64,000 nt of DNA. Origin: Actinacidiphila acididurans. Its GTDB lineage: Bacteria > Actinomycetota > Actinomycetes > Streptomycetales > Streptomycetaceae. Location of the stretch: positions 281,872 to 345,871 of the forward strand of contig NZ_JADKYB010000009.1 in NCBI RefSeq assembly GCF_016918855.1, in the 5' to 3' direction. Shown here piece by piece: positions 1 through 9,397 of the stretch (the stretch's first letter is position 1; every line of letters begins with the position of its first letter). Under the pieces are notes generated by a model that did no database searches, was not told the DNA's origin, and was given only the letters and a program-made list of their open reading frames with translations. A program made the translations under genes and the position numbers.

Positions 1-253
1 GGACCTTGGTGGCCACCGCGACGCTGTCGCCGGCCCGGGCCCGTTCGCGTACGACCGCGCCGACGATGCGCTCGCTCTCGCCGTAGCCCCGGGCGGTGTC
101 GATGAGGTTCATGCCCAGGTCGACGGCCCGGTGCAGGGCCTTGACGGACTCGTCCTCGGAGGCGCCGATCCACATCGAGGCACCGATGCCCCAGGCGCCG
201 TAGGCGATCTCCGACACCGACAAGCCGGTCCGTCCCAGTTCGCGGTAGCGCAC
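1..253 (-). CDS. Aldo/keto reductase, N-terminal part (runs off window)
   Basis: The first ~84 residues of an NAD(P)H-dependent aldo/keto reductase are encoded; the rest lies beyond base 1. It opens with the family N-terminus RYRELGRTGLSVSEIAYGAW and continues to NLIDTARGYGESE, which carries the Asp and Tyr of the AKR active site, and ends at VATKV, the usual position of the catalytic Lys. The GTG start at 253 follows a GGAAGGAAG ribosome site at 261-269. It belongs to a different AKR subgroup from the complete reductase at 5641-6633. Substrate is unknown. Confidence 0.85.
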   Translation of the reverse strand, partial: MRYRELGRTGLSVSEIAYGAWGIGASMWIGASEDESVKALHRAVDLGMNLIDTARGYGESERIVGAVVRERARAGDSVAVATKV

Positions 254-648
254 GTTCGTCCTTCCTTCCGGTGCCGGGGCCCGCCCGTCGGCCGGCCCCG
301 GGGTTGTTGCGGCACCGGCCAGCCAACCCGGTCCGCACCGAGCTGTCCAACACCGAGAAACGATGGGAGCAAGAAGCCGGAGCACTGAATCACTTCAGGG
401 CGGCCGGCCTGATCGGCGGTGGCGGGGCGGGGGGTCAGGGGCGCAACTGTGTGCGCAGCCACCGGTCCGGTCCACCGTCGCCGGGCGAGCGGCCCGATCA
501 GCGGGGAAGCGCCTTTGCGGGGCCAGGCCGGCTTCCCGCTTGTTCGCCTGCGTGCGGGGGAGTTGAGGGGCGGTTCGCGGGGCGGACGAGGGGTGCCGGT
601 CGCCTCCCGTTCCATGAACGTTCAGTCAGATGCCTGTGACTGAGCTGG
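254..648. other. Intergenic region, no convincing gene
   Basis: Upstream region between the leftward reductase and the rightward phosphoesterase. Open frames here lack a ribosome site, a recognisable family or consistent third-position G/C. It probably holds divergent promoters, but I cannot assign -10/-35 boxes. Confidence 0.4.
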
Positions 649-843
649 GTGGAGCATCTATTTTCCTTCGCCGGGGGGACGGCCGTCCACCAGCCTGACG
701 TCCGAGTGGGTTCGTACCGATGGCGACGGCCGGGGGAGGTGAACGGGCACCTCCTGGCGCGGACCTTGACCGGGGACGCACAGAACGCCTTCCGGCAGTT
801 CGACGGCAACGTCGAGCTGCTGTCCACCTCCCTGAAAGGTTGA
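649..843 (+). CDS. Possible 64-residue small ORF ahead of the phosphoesterase
   Basis: A GTG-started frame ends six bases before the phosphoesterase start at 850. The second half has clean streptomycete codon use (third position almost always G or C) and reads LLARTLTGDAQNAFRQFDGN, whereas the first half does not. It could be a small leader gene, or the tail of a lost gene. No family is recognised and the ribosome site is weak, so it is listed only as a possibility. Confidence 0.25.
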   Translation: MEHLFSFAGGTAVHQPDVRVGSYRWRRPGEVNGHLLARTLTGDAQNAFRQFDGNVELLSTSLKG

Positions 844-849
844 CTCGGT

Positions 850-3687
850 ATGCAGGTCTCACGCCGTCGGCGTGTCGAGAAGGACCGTTCCGGCCTTCTC
901 GGCAAGCGCATCGGCCGGATTCCCCTGGTAACGGCAGGCATCACCGCTCTCGCCGTCACCGCGGCCGGCACCGCTTATGCCCAGACAAACGGGTTCGGCT
1001 TCGACCAGGTCGGCCAGACCGTCAGCAAGGGCCAGGTTGTCTCCGACGACCAGTTCATCAAGCCGATCGGTGACCGCCTGCTGACCCAGTTCGGCAAGTT
1101 CATGGGCTCGACGGTCAGCCCGGACGGACGGTTCCTCGCAGCGACGGTCGCCGACCATCCGGCGGTCCTGCAGATCTTCGACCTGTCGGCCTACAAGCTC
1201 ATCTGGACGGTCGGCAGCGCATCCGGGCTCGACCAGAACCTGTCCGACACCACTGTCGGTCAGGAGGGCCCGACGTACTCGCCGGACGGCAAGTTCCTGT
1301 GGCTTCCGGAGCAGGACGCCCTGACCCGGTTCCCGGTCAACTCCGACGGCACCCTCGGTACGCCGACCCGCTTCCCCATCCCGACGGTGGGCAGCCACCT
1401 TGCGGGTAACGCCCACACTCCGACGCCCAACTCCGCGCTGGTGGGGCAGATCACGTACTCGCCCGACGGGTCCACTGTGTACGCCGCGCTCAACGGTCAG
1501 AACACCGTCGTGGCGCTCGACCCCGGCACCGGTGCGATCAAGAACAGGTGGAACGTCGGCATCGCCCCTCGTGAGCTCGCCTTCGTGGGCGGCAAGCTCT
1601 ATGTGAGCAACGAGGGCGGCCGCCAGGCCCGGCCGGGCGAGACCACCATGGACTCCTACGGCACCGCGGTGCCCGCCAACGGGTCCCTGGGCACGTCGAC
1701 GACCGGGACCGTCAGTGTCATCGACCCCGCGAACCCGTCCGCAGCGGCCGGATCGATCGCTGTCGGCCTGCACCCGACCGCGATGTATGCCAGCAACAAG
1801 ACACTGTTCGTCGCCAACACCAACAGTGACACCGTCTCGGTCATCGACACGACGACGGACCAGGTCGTGCAGACGATCGAGACCAAGCCGTGGCCGTCGT
1901 CCACGGTGGGGTACGAGCCCGACAGCATCGCCCTGACCAAGGACGGCCACCTGCTGGTCAGTCTGGGGCGGGCGAACGCCGTGGCGGTCTACCGCTACGA
2001 CGGCGCGCCGAAGGACCCGGTGAGCTACATCGGCCTGCTGCCGACGGACTACTACCCGGCGACCGTGGCGACCGTCGGAAAGCAGATCGTCGTCACCAAC
2101 ACCCGCGGCATCGACGCGCGCGGCCCCGCCATCACGACCTACAAGGGACAGGGCACCGTCCCCGTGAGCGGCCACGACACGCACAGCACCACCGCGTCCC
2201 TGACGCGCTTCACCCTCCCGAGCGACCGGGACATCGCGCGTTACACCGACACGGTCTTCGCGCAGAACGGCTGGGGCAAGAACGACGTCCAGCAGGCCCA
2301 GGGGAAGAAGGCGGCGGCGGTCCCCGTCCCGACGCGCATCGGTGCCCCGTCCACGATCAAGCACGTCTTCTTGATCGTGAAGGAGAACCGGGGCTACGAC
2401 CAGTTGTTCGGCGACATGGGTGAGGGCAACGGCGACCCCTCGCTCACGCAGTTCGGCGAGAAGGCCACGCCGAACCAGCACGCGCTGGCCAAGCAGTTCG
2501 GCCTCTACGACAACGTGTACGACATCGGCACCAACTCCGCCGAGGGCCACAACTGGCTGATGGAGGGCGACAACCCCGAGTACACCGAGTCGTCTGCGGG
2601 TGAGTACCAGCGCAGCTACGACACCGAGGAGGACGTGCTGGGCCACCAGCGCTCCGGTTTCCTGTGGACCGCGGTGGAGTCCGCCGGCGCGACGGCCAGG
2701 AACTACGGCGAGTTCGAGTACATGCAGGGCAAGCCGGCCGGTACGTGGCAGCAGTACTACTGTGCGGCCAAGAGCGTCGACAACGGTGGTGACCCGGCCC
2801 AGCTGACCACCCCGGACCTCAAGGGCAACTACGGCTCGGTGATCCCCTCGCTGAACAAGATCGCCGACCCGCTGTCCCCGCCGTTCGACCTCTCGATCCC
2901 GGACACCTACCGCTACCAGATCTGGAAGCAGGACTTCGAGAAGAACGGTCCCGCGAACTTCAACATGGTGTGGCTCTCCAGCGACCACACCGGAGGACCG
3001 GCCGACGCGGAGGCCGGGGTCGCGGACAACGACCTCGCCACGGGCAAGATCGTCGACACGATCTCGCACAGCAAGTACTGGAAGGACTCCGCCATCTTCG
3101 TCCTCGAGGACGACAGCCAGGACAGCGCCGACCACGTCGACGGACACCGCGCCCCCGTCCAGGTCATCAGCCCCTGGGCCCAGCACGGCAAGGTGATCAA
3201 CACCTACTACTCGCAGATCTCGGCGGTCCGGACGATCGAGCAGATCCTCGGCGCCCAGCCGCTGAACCAGAAGGTCGCCGCCGCCACGCCGATGTACGAC
3301 GCCTTCACCTCCCGGCCGAACTACACGCCCTTCACCACGGTGCCGAACCGGATCCCGCTCACCGAGGCCATCACCACCGCGCCGGCCTGCGGTCTGGACA
3401 CCCTGGGCCTGACCGGCACCGCGGCGACCGCGCTGAACAAGGCGGAGGCCCAGAAGACCACGGTGCCCGCCAACGAGCAGTCCACCGCCGCCGCCTGGCA
3501 GACCTGGATCGCCGAACAGCACACCACCGGCAACGGTGCGGTCCCCGACTACGCCGACCCGGAGCAGATGAACCGGTACACGTGGTACCAGGCCCACGGC
3601 TGGAAGACGCCCTACCCGGGCGACTCGAAGATCTACGCCCCGGCGCAGGTGCCCGGTGCCTACATCCCGAGCTCGGACACGGACTGA
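850..3687 (+). CDS. Secreted bifunctional YVTN beta-propeller / phosphoesterase
   Basis: A 945-residue exported protein. Residues ~22-45 form a signal peptide (hydrophobic stretch ending AGTAYAQ). Residues ~60-440 are beta-propeller blades of the YncE/YVTN type (SPDG, VSVIDTTTDQVVQT). From ~503 an alkaline-phosphatase-superfamily phosphoesterase begins: HVFLIVKENRGYDQLFGD, then EGHNWLMEGD at ~563 and LEDDSQDSADHVDGH at ~752, with Asp/His/Asn/Glu residues suited to metal binding. Such proteins are annotated as bifunctional YncE/alkaline phosphatase family proteins; likely role is extracellular phosphate-ester hydrolysis. ATG at 850 follows TGAAAGG. A strong hairpin lies 37 bases after the stop. 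Confidence 0.88.
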   Translation: MQVSRRRRVEKDRSGLLGKRIGRIPLVTAGITALAVTAAGTAYAQTNGFGFDQVGQTVSKGQVVSDDQFIKPIGDRLLTQFGKFMGSTVSPDGRFLAATVADHPAVLQIFDLSAYKLIWTVGSASGLDQNLSDTTVGQEGPTYSPDGKFLWLPEQDALTRFPVNSDGTLGTPTRFPIPTVGSHLAGNAHTPTPNSALVGQITYSPDGSTVYAALNGQNTVVALDPGTGAIKNRWNVGIAPRELAFVGGKLYVSNEGGRQARPGETTMDSYGTAVPANGSLGTSTTGTVSVIDPANPSAAAGSIAVGLHPTAMYASNKTLFVANTNSDTVSVIDTTTDQVVQTIETKPWPSSTVGYEPDSIALTKDGHLLVSLGRANAVAVYRYDGAPKDPVSYIGLLPTDYYPATVATVGKQIVVTNTRGIDARGPAITTYKGQGTVPVSGHDTHSTTASLTRFTLPSDRDIARYTDTVFAQNGWGKNDVQQAQGKKAAAVPVPTRIGAPSTIKHVFLIVKENRGYDQLFGDMGEGNGDPSLTQFGEKATPNQHALAKQFGLYDNVYDIGTNSAEGHNWLMEGDNPEYTESSAGEYQRSYDTEEDVLGHQRSGFLWTAVESAGATARNYGEFEYMQGKPAGTWQQYYCAAKSVDNGGDPAQLTTPDLKGNYGSVIPSLNKIADPLSPPFDLSIPDTYRYQIWKQDFEKNGPANFNMVWLSSDHTGGPADAEAGVADNDLATGKIVDTISHSKYWKDSAIFVLEDDSQDSADHVDGHRAPVQVISPWAQHGKVINTYYSQISAVRTIEQILGAQPLNQKVAAATPMYDAFTSRPNYTPFTTVPNRIPLTEAITTAPACGLDTLGLTGTAATALNKAEAQKTTVPANEQSTAAAWQTWIAEQHTTGNGAVPDYADPEQMNRYTWYQAHGWKTPYPGDSKIYAPAQVPGAYIPSSDTD

Positions 3688-3723
3688 CGAGCCCATGAAC
3701 ACCGGCAACTGAACAGCACCGTG

Positions 3724-3759
3724 GGCGACGGGCCGCCGGACATCCGGCGGCCCGTCGCC
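3724..3759 (+). terminator. Strong hairpin after the phosphoesterase gene
   Basis: A perfect 17-bp inverted repeat (3724-3740 and 3743-3759) with a 2-base loop lies 37 bases downstream of the stop. There is no T-run, as is common for streptomycete terminators. It could serve as a bidirectional terminator. Confidence 0.8.
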
Positions 3760-3835
3760 TACCGCGCCCGACCGATCCGCATGGCGCGCGGCACCCAACC
3801 GCCCAGCCCTACGGCCGCATCGCCGACCTGACGAA

Positions 3836-4060
3836 AGCATGGCGTACGGCTTCCGCCGTTCCTGCGTCGAGAAGGCCTCGTCCAGGTCCCGCAGGCGGTC
3901 TTCGTCCCGCCCGGCCATCGGCCCCCAGCGGTCGAAGACGTGACCGCCCAGTTCCACGCGTAGCCCCCGGCCTTCCAGCACCTCGGCGCCGCGCTCCCCC
4001 TCCTCTCGCACGACGCGCGCAGCCTGGCCGACGGACCGATCAGTTCAGGCATCTGCTCAT
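3836..4060 (-). pseudogene. LD-carboxypeptidase (S66) remnant
   Basis: A decayed fragment on the minus strand. One frame reads ELIGPSARLR, the S66 N-terminal nucleotide-loop-like region. After a frameshift another frame reads GAEVLEGRGLRVELGGHVF followed by DRWGPMAGRDEDRLRDLDEA, matching the usual LD-carboxypeptidase order (GHVFDR, LAGxDEDRLxDLNxAF). The remainder of the enzyme, including the catalytic Ser region, is missing. Assignment rests on motif memory; a BLASTX would settle it. Confidence 0.5.
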
Positions 4061-4240
4061 GATGCCGGTCCGCGCACTGGAACGGGCCACGTCGCGCTGT
4101 TCCGCAGGGCCCCGCCGGCCAGTGTGTTACTGGGCGGTCCCGCTGCGCAGGGCGATGCAGGCCGTTCGGCACAACCATCGGGGCTCCGGACTCGTCATAG
4201 GCGTGCCAGTATCCGCCGCGTCACGAGGAAAACCGCACCT

Positions 4241-5101
4241 GTGACTCACCGATCGACCTCCACCGCCGTCATCGCATGCTTCCTGACCGCTGCCCTGGTC
4301 CCGGCGATCGCCGGCTGTTCAGGCAGTTCCGGCAGTTCCGGAGCCAAGTCCCCTGACACGGCGGGCGAGGAGTCCGCCCCCGTGCAGGTCATCCCCTCCG
4401 CGCCGGATCCCGCTTCGATCCATGTGCCGACCGCCGCCGCCACCGCGGCGAGCACCGCGGCCCAGGCGTTGCCCACCGGGCCCACCCTGCGGCTTTCCCC
4501 GGAGGACGTGTGGCGAAGGACGGTGGCGGTGATGGCAGAGCAGACCTCCGCGTCCCTCACCGTCGATCTGCGTGACGGACAGGGCCGTCCGGTGCACGCC
4601 GTGTCCTCGGTCGCCAGCGACGGGGACTGCGTCGGGCGGATCTCCGCCGGCGGCGGCCAGGCGCAAGTGATCGATGCCGGCTCGACGCACTATCTGAAGG
4701 GCGACAGCGCCTTCTGGGCGTGGGCCGTGAGCCAACCGGGAGCCTATGGAGTGCCCGAGTTCTGGGTCGGCAAGTGGGTTCGGGGATCGATGGCAACGCT
4801 CGAAGCCTATGGAGTCGAAACGATGTGCTCGCTGTCAGTCGCGGTCGGCAACGTCACGGCGGACTTCGGCGGTGCGAAGCATGAAGTCGGCCCCCGGAGC
4901 ATCCTCGGCCGCCAAGCGGTGTCCGTGACCGAGACAGGTTCGGCCGGTTCCCTCACGCTCGACGTCGCCGCCACCGGACCCGCCACCGTACTCCGAGGGG
5001 TACAGAGGGCAGCCGGCAGTGCGACGATCACCACAACCTTCACGCACCTGGGCGTGGCCGTGCACGCCAAGGCTCCCGCCGACGCCGTCGGCATCAACTG
5101 A
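4241..5101 (+). CDS. Putative lipoprotein
   Basis: A 286-residue exported lipoprotein. The GTG start at 4241 is preceded by CGAGGAAAA. The signal peptide ends in a lipobox, AIAGC, with the lipid-accepting Cys at residue 26, followed by a Ser/Gly/Ala/Thr-rich spacer to about residue 85. The mature domain (from RLSPEDVWRRTVAVMAEQ) resembles in size and layout the LppX/LprG-like extracytoplasmic lipoproteins of actinobacteria, but I see no diagnostic motif, so the family is an inference. Longer upstream starts would destroy the signal peptide. Confidence 0.75.
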   Translation: MTHRSTSTAVIACFLTAALVPAIAGCSGSSGSSGAKSPDTAGEESAPVQVIPSAPDPASIHVPTAAATAASTAAQALPTGPTLRLSPEDVWRRTVAVMAEQTSASLTVDLRDGQGRPVHAVSSVASDGDCVGRISAGGGQAQVIDAGSTHYLKGDSAFWAWAVSQPGAYGVPEFWVGKWVRGSMATLEAYGVETMCSLSVAVGNVTADFGGAKHEVGPRSILGRQAVSVTETGSAGSLTLDVAATGPATVLRGVQRAAGSATITTTFTHLGVAVHAKAPADAVGIN

Positions 5102-5159
5102 AGGGTGCTGCAGAAGGGTGTCGTCGGGCAGGTCGGGGCCTGATTGCGGGTCGATGTGG

Positions 5160-5435
5160 TCATGCGCTGAGGGCGAGGTTGTGCATGTGGGCGACGGCTT
5201 GCACGGCCTGGTGGAGGCCGTCGCCGTGCTGCCGGCAGTCGCGGAGGATCTTGTAGGTCTTCATGCGGGCGAAGGTGCGCTCGACGCGGGCGCGGACCTT
5301 GTGGTGTGCGGCATTGTCGGCCTCCTCGCCCTTGAGCAGGGGGCGTCCGGGGCGTTTGCGGTGCGGGACGACCAGCCCGGTGTTGATGCAGGCGCCGTCC
5401 CCGAGCACGGTCATGCCCTGGCAGTGTGCGGCCAT
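5160..5435 (-). pseudogene. IS5-family transposase, C-terminal fragment
   Basis: Ninety residues matching the end of a DDE_Tnp_4-type (IS5) transposase: VLGDGACINTGLVVPHRKRP, then NAAHHKVRARVERTFARMK with the final catalytic Glu, and DGLHQAVQAVAHMHNLAL at the end. The N-terminal half is absent, so it cannot transpose. Confidence 0.75.
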
Positions 5436-5640
5436 ACCGGAGGACCGCCAGACGCCGCTCCACCGACCGCCGCACCGCCGCCGAGGTCCGCGCCGCCACC
5501 ATGTCCGGCTTCCTCATGATCTGGTAGCGGGAGATCACCGACCGCATCAAGGCCACCCACCGGCCGGCGGCCCCCCGCGTGCTGCGGGTGACCCTGGCCG
5601 GCTCCGCCGCCGGCTGGAGGCGGGCAGGCCAGGCCCGGAC
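5436..5640. other. Gap holding an unidentified degraded frame
   Basis: The plus strand has a frame with coding-like composition, RRTAAEVRAATMSGFLMIW, an in-frame TAG, then REITDRIKATHRPAAPRVLR. It may be a remnant of a mobile-element gene disrupted by the IS5 fragment. No family is recognised. Confidence 0.3.
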
Positions 5641-6633
5641 TCAAGCCCGAGCGACCTCAGCGGTGTGCGCGGGGGTGTAGCGCTCGCCCGTCACCTGGTC
5701 GCTCAGCGGGTCCAGCGCGGCCAGCGCCTGGGCGTCCAGGGTGAGCTCCAGCGCGGCCGCGTTCTGCTCCAGCCGGGCCGGGCTGCGGGTGCCCGGGATG
5801 GTCGCCACCGCCACCCCGAGCCGCTGGGCCTGGGCGTACACCCAGGCCAGCGCCACCTGGGCCGGGGTGGCACCCAGCCGGTCGGCCACCTCGCGCACGG
5901 TCTGCGCGATCTTCTCGTTGGCCTCGCCCGCCTCGCCGGCGAAGCGGGGGTTGGTGCGCCGGAAGTCCTTCTCGCCCAGCGTGGAGCGGTCCAGGGCGCC
6001 GGTCAGGAACCCCCGCCCCAGCGGCGAGTACGGCACCAGCCCGACCCCCAGCTCGGCCATCACCGGGGTGACCGCCTCGACGTCGCGGGTCCACAGCGAG
6101 TACTCGCTCTGCACCGCGGTGATCGGGTGCACCGCGTGCGCCCGGCGCAGCAGCTCGCCGTCGACCTCGGACAGGCCCAGATGGCGGACCTTGCCCGCCT
6201 CGACCAGCTCGGCCATCGCCCCGACGGTCTCCTCGATCTCCACGTCCTGGGGCGGGCGGTGGGCGTAGTACAGGTCGATCACCTCGACGCCCAGCCGCAG
6301 CAGCGAGGCGTCGCAGGAGCGCAGCACGTAGTCCCGGGCACCGCGGATGCGGCGTGCCCGGTCCCCGGCGCTGCGGTCGATGCCGAACTTGGTGGCCAGC
6401 TGCACCTGGGCCCGGCGGCCGTGGACGGCCCGGCCCACCAGCACCTCGTTGTGCCCGGTGCCGTAGGCGTCGGCGGTGTCCAGGAACGTGATGCCCAGCT
6501 CCAGGGCCCGGTCGATGGTGGCCAGGCCGCCGTCCCAGTCGGCGGCGCCGTAGCTCTCGCTCATCCCCATGCACCCCAGGCCCATCGCGCTGACGGTGAG
6601 ACCGGGCGAGCCGAGCGTGGTTCGGGTGATCAT
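5641..6633 (-). CDS. Aldo/keto reductase
   Basis: A complete 330-residue AKR, likely an NADPH-dependent carbonyl reductase of the AKR13-like group common in streptomycetes. Visible features are GLGCMGMSESYG, FLDTADAYGTGHNE (Asp and Tyr of the tetrad), the Lys in LATKFGID, the His in YYAHRPP, and the cofactor region VPYSPLGRGFLTG and IPGTRS. I chose the ATG at 6633 because AGGAGG sits 11 bases upstream; the open frame extends to 6726 but would swallow the promoter. Transcription is probably driven by the MerR-type promoter at 6696-6726. Confidence 0.9.
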   Translation of the reverse strand: MITRTTLGSPGLTVSAMGLGCMGMSESYGAADWDGGLATIDRALELGITFLDTADAYGTGHNEVLVGRAVHGRRAQVQLATKFGIDRSAGDRARRIRGARDYVLRSCDASLLRLGVEVIDLYYAHRPPQDVEIEETVGAMAELVEAGKVRHLGLSEVDGELLRRAHAVHPITAVQSEYSLWTRDVEAVTPVMAELGVGLVPYSPLGRGFLTGALDRSTLGEKDFRRTNPRFAGEAGEANEKIAQTVREVADRLGATPAQVALAWVYAQAQRLGVAVATIPGTRSPARLEQNAAALELTLDAQALAALDPLSDQVTGERYTPAHTAEVARA

Positions 6634-6695
6634 GCGCGGATACTCCTCCTGCCCGGCGGGCCGGGCGGTACCTCGAGGGCTGACGAACGCCTCCG

Positions 6696-6726
6696 ACGCT
6701 AGGATTTGGAGCGCGCTCGAAGTCAA
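6696..6726 (-). promoter_or_regulatory. MerR-type promoter with 19-bp spacer
   Basis: Read on the minus strand: -35 TTGACT (6726-6721), -10 TAGCGT (6701-6696), and an over-long 19-bp spacer containing the dyad GAGCGCGCTC (6709-6718). The stretched spacer with a central inverted repeat is the hallmark of promoters controlled by MerR-family activators. No MerR gene is seen nearby, so the regulator would act in trans or has been lost. Confidence 0.7.
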
Positions 6727-6730
6727 GCCG

Positions 6731-7484
6731 GAGGACCGCCCCCCGCCGGCGGGTCAGGCGCGGCGGGAGCGGGTGAAGGTGAAACGGTCCACCGGCAGCA
6801 GGTCACCACAGGGCCCGGACACCGCGTAGTAGGTGACGTGCATCGCGGTGGTGGGCCCGCCGCCGCCCGGGTCCACGTCGAAGGCGGACGAAGGTGCTGT
6901 AGGCGCAGGCGCAGGCGCAGGCGGAGGCCCGGTACACCGCCGGCCACGGTCACCCGCCCACGCCGCGGGTGCGCGGGCGGCTGATGAAGCGTGCCGCCAC
7001 CTCGCCCGCGAGCTGTGCGGCGCCCGCGCCGAAGTCGGCCTGGACGAGCGCATCGTGGATGCGGCGATCGGCACGTACTGCGTCGACGTCTCCTCGCCCC
7101 GGCCACCGGGCCGCCGCCCGCGCCCGCCCGGTCACGCCCTCTGCACCGCCGCCTGGCATCCACCATCGCGGCGCGGCGACGCGCAGGCCCGGCAGGACAC
7201 CGCTGTTGAGCTGAGCGTGCACGACCGGGCGTGGCCGTCGGCATCCGCCTCCAAGCGCTGCTGCGGGCATCCCGGGCCCGGGCGGCCGGCCTGGTCCTGT
7301 CGGGCCGGGCGACGGGTGCCGGCAAGCCGTCGCCGGCAGACCAGGCGGCAGCAACCGTGCTGTACGAGCAGTTGGCGGCCGCGCTGCTGGCGGGGTGGAC
7401 AGTACGGTGTGCCGGGGTGGCTGACACCTCCCGTTTCATCATTGAGCCGCGCCGCTTTCGTCGTCGTACCGCCGGGCTGTCCTT
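6731..7484. other. Degraded region with remnants on both strands
   Basis: No intact gene. Three stretches have coding-quality codons. Minus strand, stop at 6754: GGPTTAMHVTYYAVSGPCG then DLLPVDRFTFTRSRRA, the C-terminus of an unidentified protein. Minus strand, stop at 6950: DALVQADFGAGAAQLAGEVA then ARFISRPRTRGVGG. Plus strand ~7231-7440: PSPADQAAATVLYEQLAAAL. They are in different frames and joined by non-coding sequence. Confidence 0.4.
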
Positions 7485-8624
7485 CTACTTCCTGGCCGGG
7501 ACCCGCTGGATGGCCAGGAGGGCGACGTCGTCGGCTGGTTCCTGTCCCGCGTGGCTGATCAGGTCACCTTGGATCTTCCGCAGCAGGGCGTCGGGCGTCG
7601 ACCCCGAGAAGGAGTCCACGCGCTGGGCGAGGGGGTAGAACTCGCCGCTGGGCGAACGGGCCTCGATGACGCCGTCGGTGTAGAGCAGCAGGATGTCGCC
7701 CGGGCCAAAGGCGATCGAGTCGCTGTGCGGGCCGGTGACCGGCTGCCAGCCCGTGCCCAGCGGAGGCGAGGCATGGTCGAAGTCCAGAGTCCTGACGTGG
7801 CCCTCATGGATCAGCAGGGGCGGCGGGTGCCCGCAGTTGATCAGATCGGCCGACGGGTTGCGATCGGGGATCTCCAGCATGAGCGCGGTGATGAAGTGCT
7901 CGCCGAGATCGCTTTCGACGTCGGCGACCTCCTCGACTTCCCGCCTGACGCTGTCCTCCAGCGCCGCGACGAGGTCACGCAAGGTCGGGCATCGGTGGGC
8001 ACCTTCCCTGAAGGCTCCGAGAACGACCGACACCTCGCCGATGGCGGCCACCCCCTTGCCCCGGACGTCTCCCATGATCACTCGGGTGCACGGGTCGGAC
8101 CCGCGGGCGGTGGCGAAGAGGTCGCCGCCGATCCGGGCCTCGTCCTCGGCTGCCAGATACAGCCATCCCAGACGCAGGGGACCGATCCGGTTCGGCGGAG
8201 GCCGCAGAATGCATCTCTGTGCCGCGTCAGCCACCGACCGCAACCTCGTCAGCTGCCATGTTCTGCGCTCCCGGACGTAACTGGTTGCCACCATCGCCGC
8301 GCAGAGACCGGCCAGGGCGGCGAACTGCGCTACGTGGTTGGTCATGTTCTCGCCGTTGTACCCGTCGACGAGTTCCTGGGCACCGATGGCCACCAGTCCG
8401 ACGAATGCTGTCGTCCGCGGCCCCGCGAAGGCGGCGGTCAGAGCGGGGGCCAGCGCCACGAGCGGGCCGAGGTGGACCGCCGTCGAGGACATCATGTCCA
8501 CCAAGCTGATCACCGCGATGATCGCAAGCGGGACCACCAGCGCTACGAGGCCCCATGGCCTCGTAACAAGGCGGCCCCACTCAGCACGCCAACCTCCCAC
8601 ACCCCAAGTATCACGCCGAGTCAT
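7485..8624 (-). CDS. Membrane PP2C/SpoIIE-type serine phosphatase
   Basis: About 379 residues. The N-terminal third has three or four hydrophobic helices (residues ~22-115). The rest is a SpoIIE-type PP2C domain with ARIGGDLF and GDVRGKG (metal ligands), FITALML, NCGHPPPLL, LLLYTDGVIEAR and DDVALL. Such proteins dephosphorylate anti-anti-sigma factors or similar targets in streptomycete partner-switching networks; no partner gene is adjacent. A GTG at 8648 would add eight residues; the ATG at 8624 with GGAG upstream is preferred, weakly. Confidence 0.88.
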   Translation of the reverse strand: MTRRDTWGVGGWRAEWGRLVTRPWGLVALVVPLAIIAVISLVDMMSSTAVHLGPLVALAPALTAAFAGPRTTAFVGLVAIGAQELVDGYNGENMTNHVAQFAALAGLCAAMVATSYVRERRTWQLTRLRSVADAAQRCILRPPPNRIGPLRLGWLYLAAEDEARIGGDLFATARGSDPCTRVIMGDVRGKGVAAIGEVSVVLGAFREGAHRCPTLRDLVAALEDSVRREVEEVADVESDLGEHFITALMLEIPDRNPSADLINCGHPPPLLIHEGHVRTLDFDHASPPLGTGWQPVTGPHSDSIAFGPGDILLLYTDGVIEARSPSGEFYPLAQRVDSFSGSTPDALLRKIQGDLISHAGQEPADDVALLAIQRVPARK

Positions 8625-8711
8625 GACGCGGGCAGAACTCCGGGCCACCCCGGAAGCGAGCAGCCGGCATCCGGCCTGGCCATGTCGGCTGTGGTCCGGA
8701 TACCCCGCAGA

Positions 8712-9362
8712 TCAAGTACAGCCGGGGCCGGAGCTTTGGTGTGGTGCGGCTCCGACACGGGCCGGCTCTTCACGCGCGGCACGCGCGAGGGTGTCGGCCA
8801 CCGTGGTGCAGGTGAGGCCTACCACTGCGCGTAGCTCCGCTTCGGAGGCGCCGGCCCGGCTCAGTACGGCGAGCGATTGGTTGACGGCGACTACATACGT
8901 CGTCAGCTCGTCGAGTACGCGGGGGTCGGCTGCGGAGTCCGCCAGGGCTGCGCGCACCCGCACACGCTGTATGTCGAGCAGGGCGCGTACGTGGGCGCTG
9001 GACTCCTCCTTGAGAATCGGCGCCTGTGTGGCCGAGTGTGCGATGAGGCATCCCGCCGGGACCGAGGGATCGGTGATGCGGGCCAGGACGACCTCGAAGA
9101 AAGCCTCGATCGCCCGCACCGGCTCGCCGGGACGGGACGCGAGCGCCTGTTCGTACTGGGCGCCGTAGGTGCTGGCATACCGGTCGAGGCTCTTGCGGAA
9201 CAAGGCGTCCTTGCCACCGAAAGTGCCGTAGAGGGAGCCGCGCCCCAGGCCGGTGGCCGACGCCAGGGCATCGAGGGAGGCGTCCGCGTAGCCGCGCTGC
9301 CAGAACACGCGCATCGCCTGGTCGAGGGCTGCGGTGACATCGAACTGCTTGCGGCCTGACAT
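8712..9362 (-). CDS. TetR/AcrR-family transcriptional regulator
   Basis: A 216-residue repressor. Residues ~8-55 are the DNA-binding domain: ALDQAMRVFWQRGYADASLD and ALASATGLGRGSLYGTFGG, then KDALFRKSLDRY. The C-terminal ligand/dimer domain includes PAGCLIAHSA, typical of the YcdC/TetR_C group that often responds to electrophiles or quaternary compounds. ATG at 9362 follows GGAGG. The gene is divergent from the hydrolase-VOC gene; the symmetric operator at 9398-9442 in the shared region implies it represses both itself and that operon. Confidence 0.9.
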   Translation of the reverse strand: MSGRKQFDVTAALDQAMRVFWQRGYADASLDALASATGLGRGSLYGTFGGKDALFRKSLDRYASTYGAQYEQALASRPGEPVRAIEAFFEVVLARITDPSVPAGCLIAHSATQAPILKEESSAHVRALLDIQRVRVRAALADSAADPRVLDELTTYVVAVNQSLAVLSRAGASEAELRAVVGLTCTTVADTLARAAREEPARVGAAPHQSSGPGCT

Positions 9363-9397
9363 GGCGCTCCTCCGGATGGGGCTCCCAGTCTACGCGC

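Noticed and set aside
859..4011. Very long minus-strand open frame opposite the phosphoesterase
   Set aside because: It is the antisense shadow of a G/C-rich gene: Val/Arg/Gly-rich, no domain, no ribosome site. Only its first ~60 codons (3836-4011) hold a real but separate LD-carboxypeptidase scrap.
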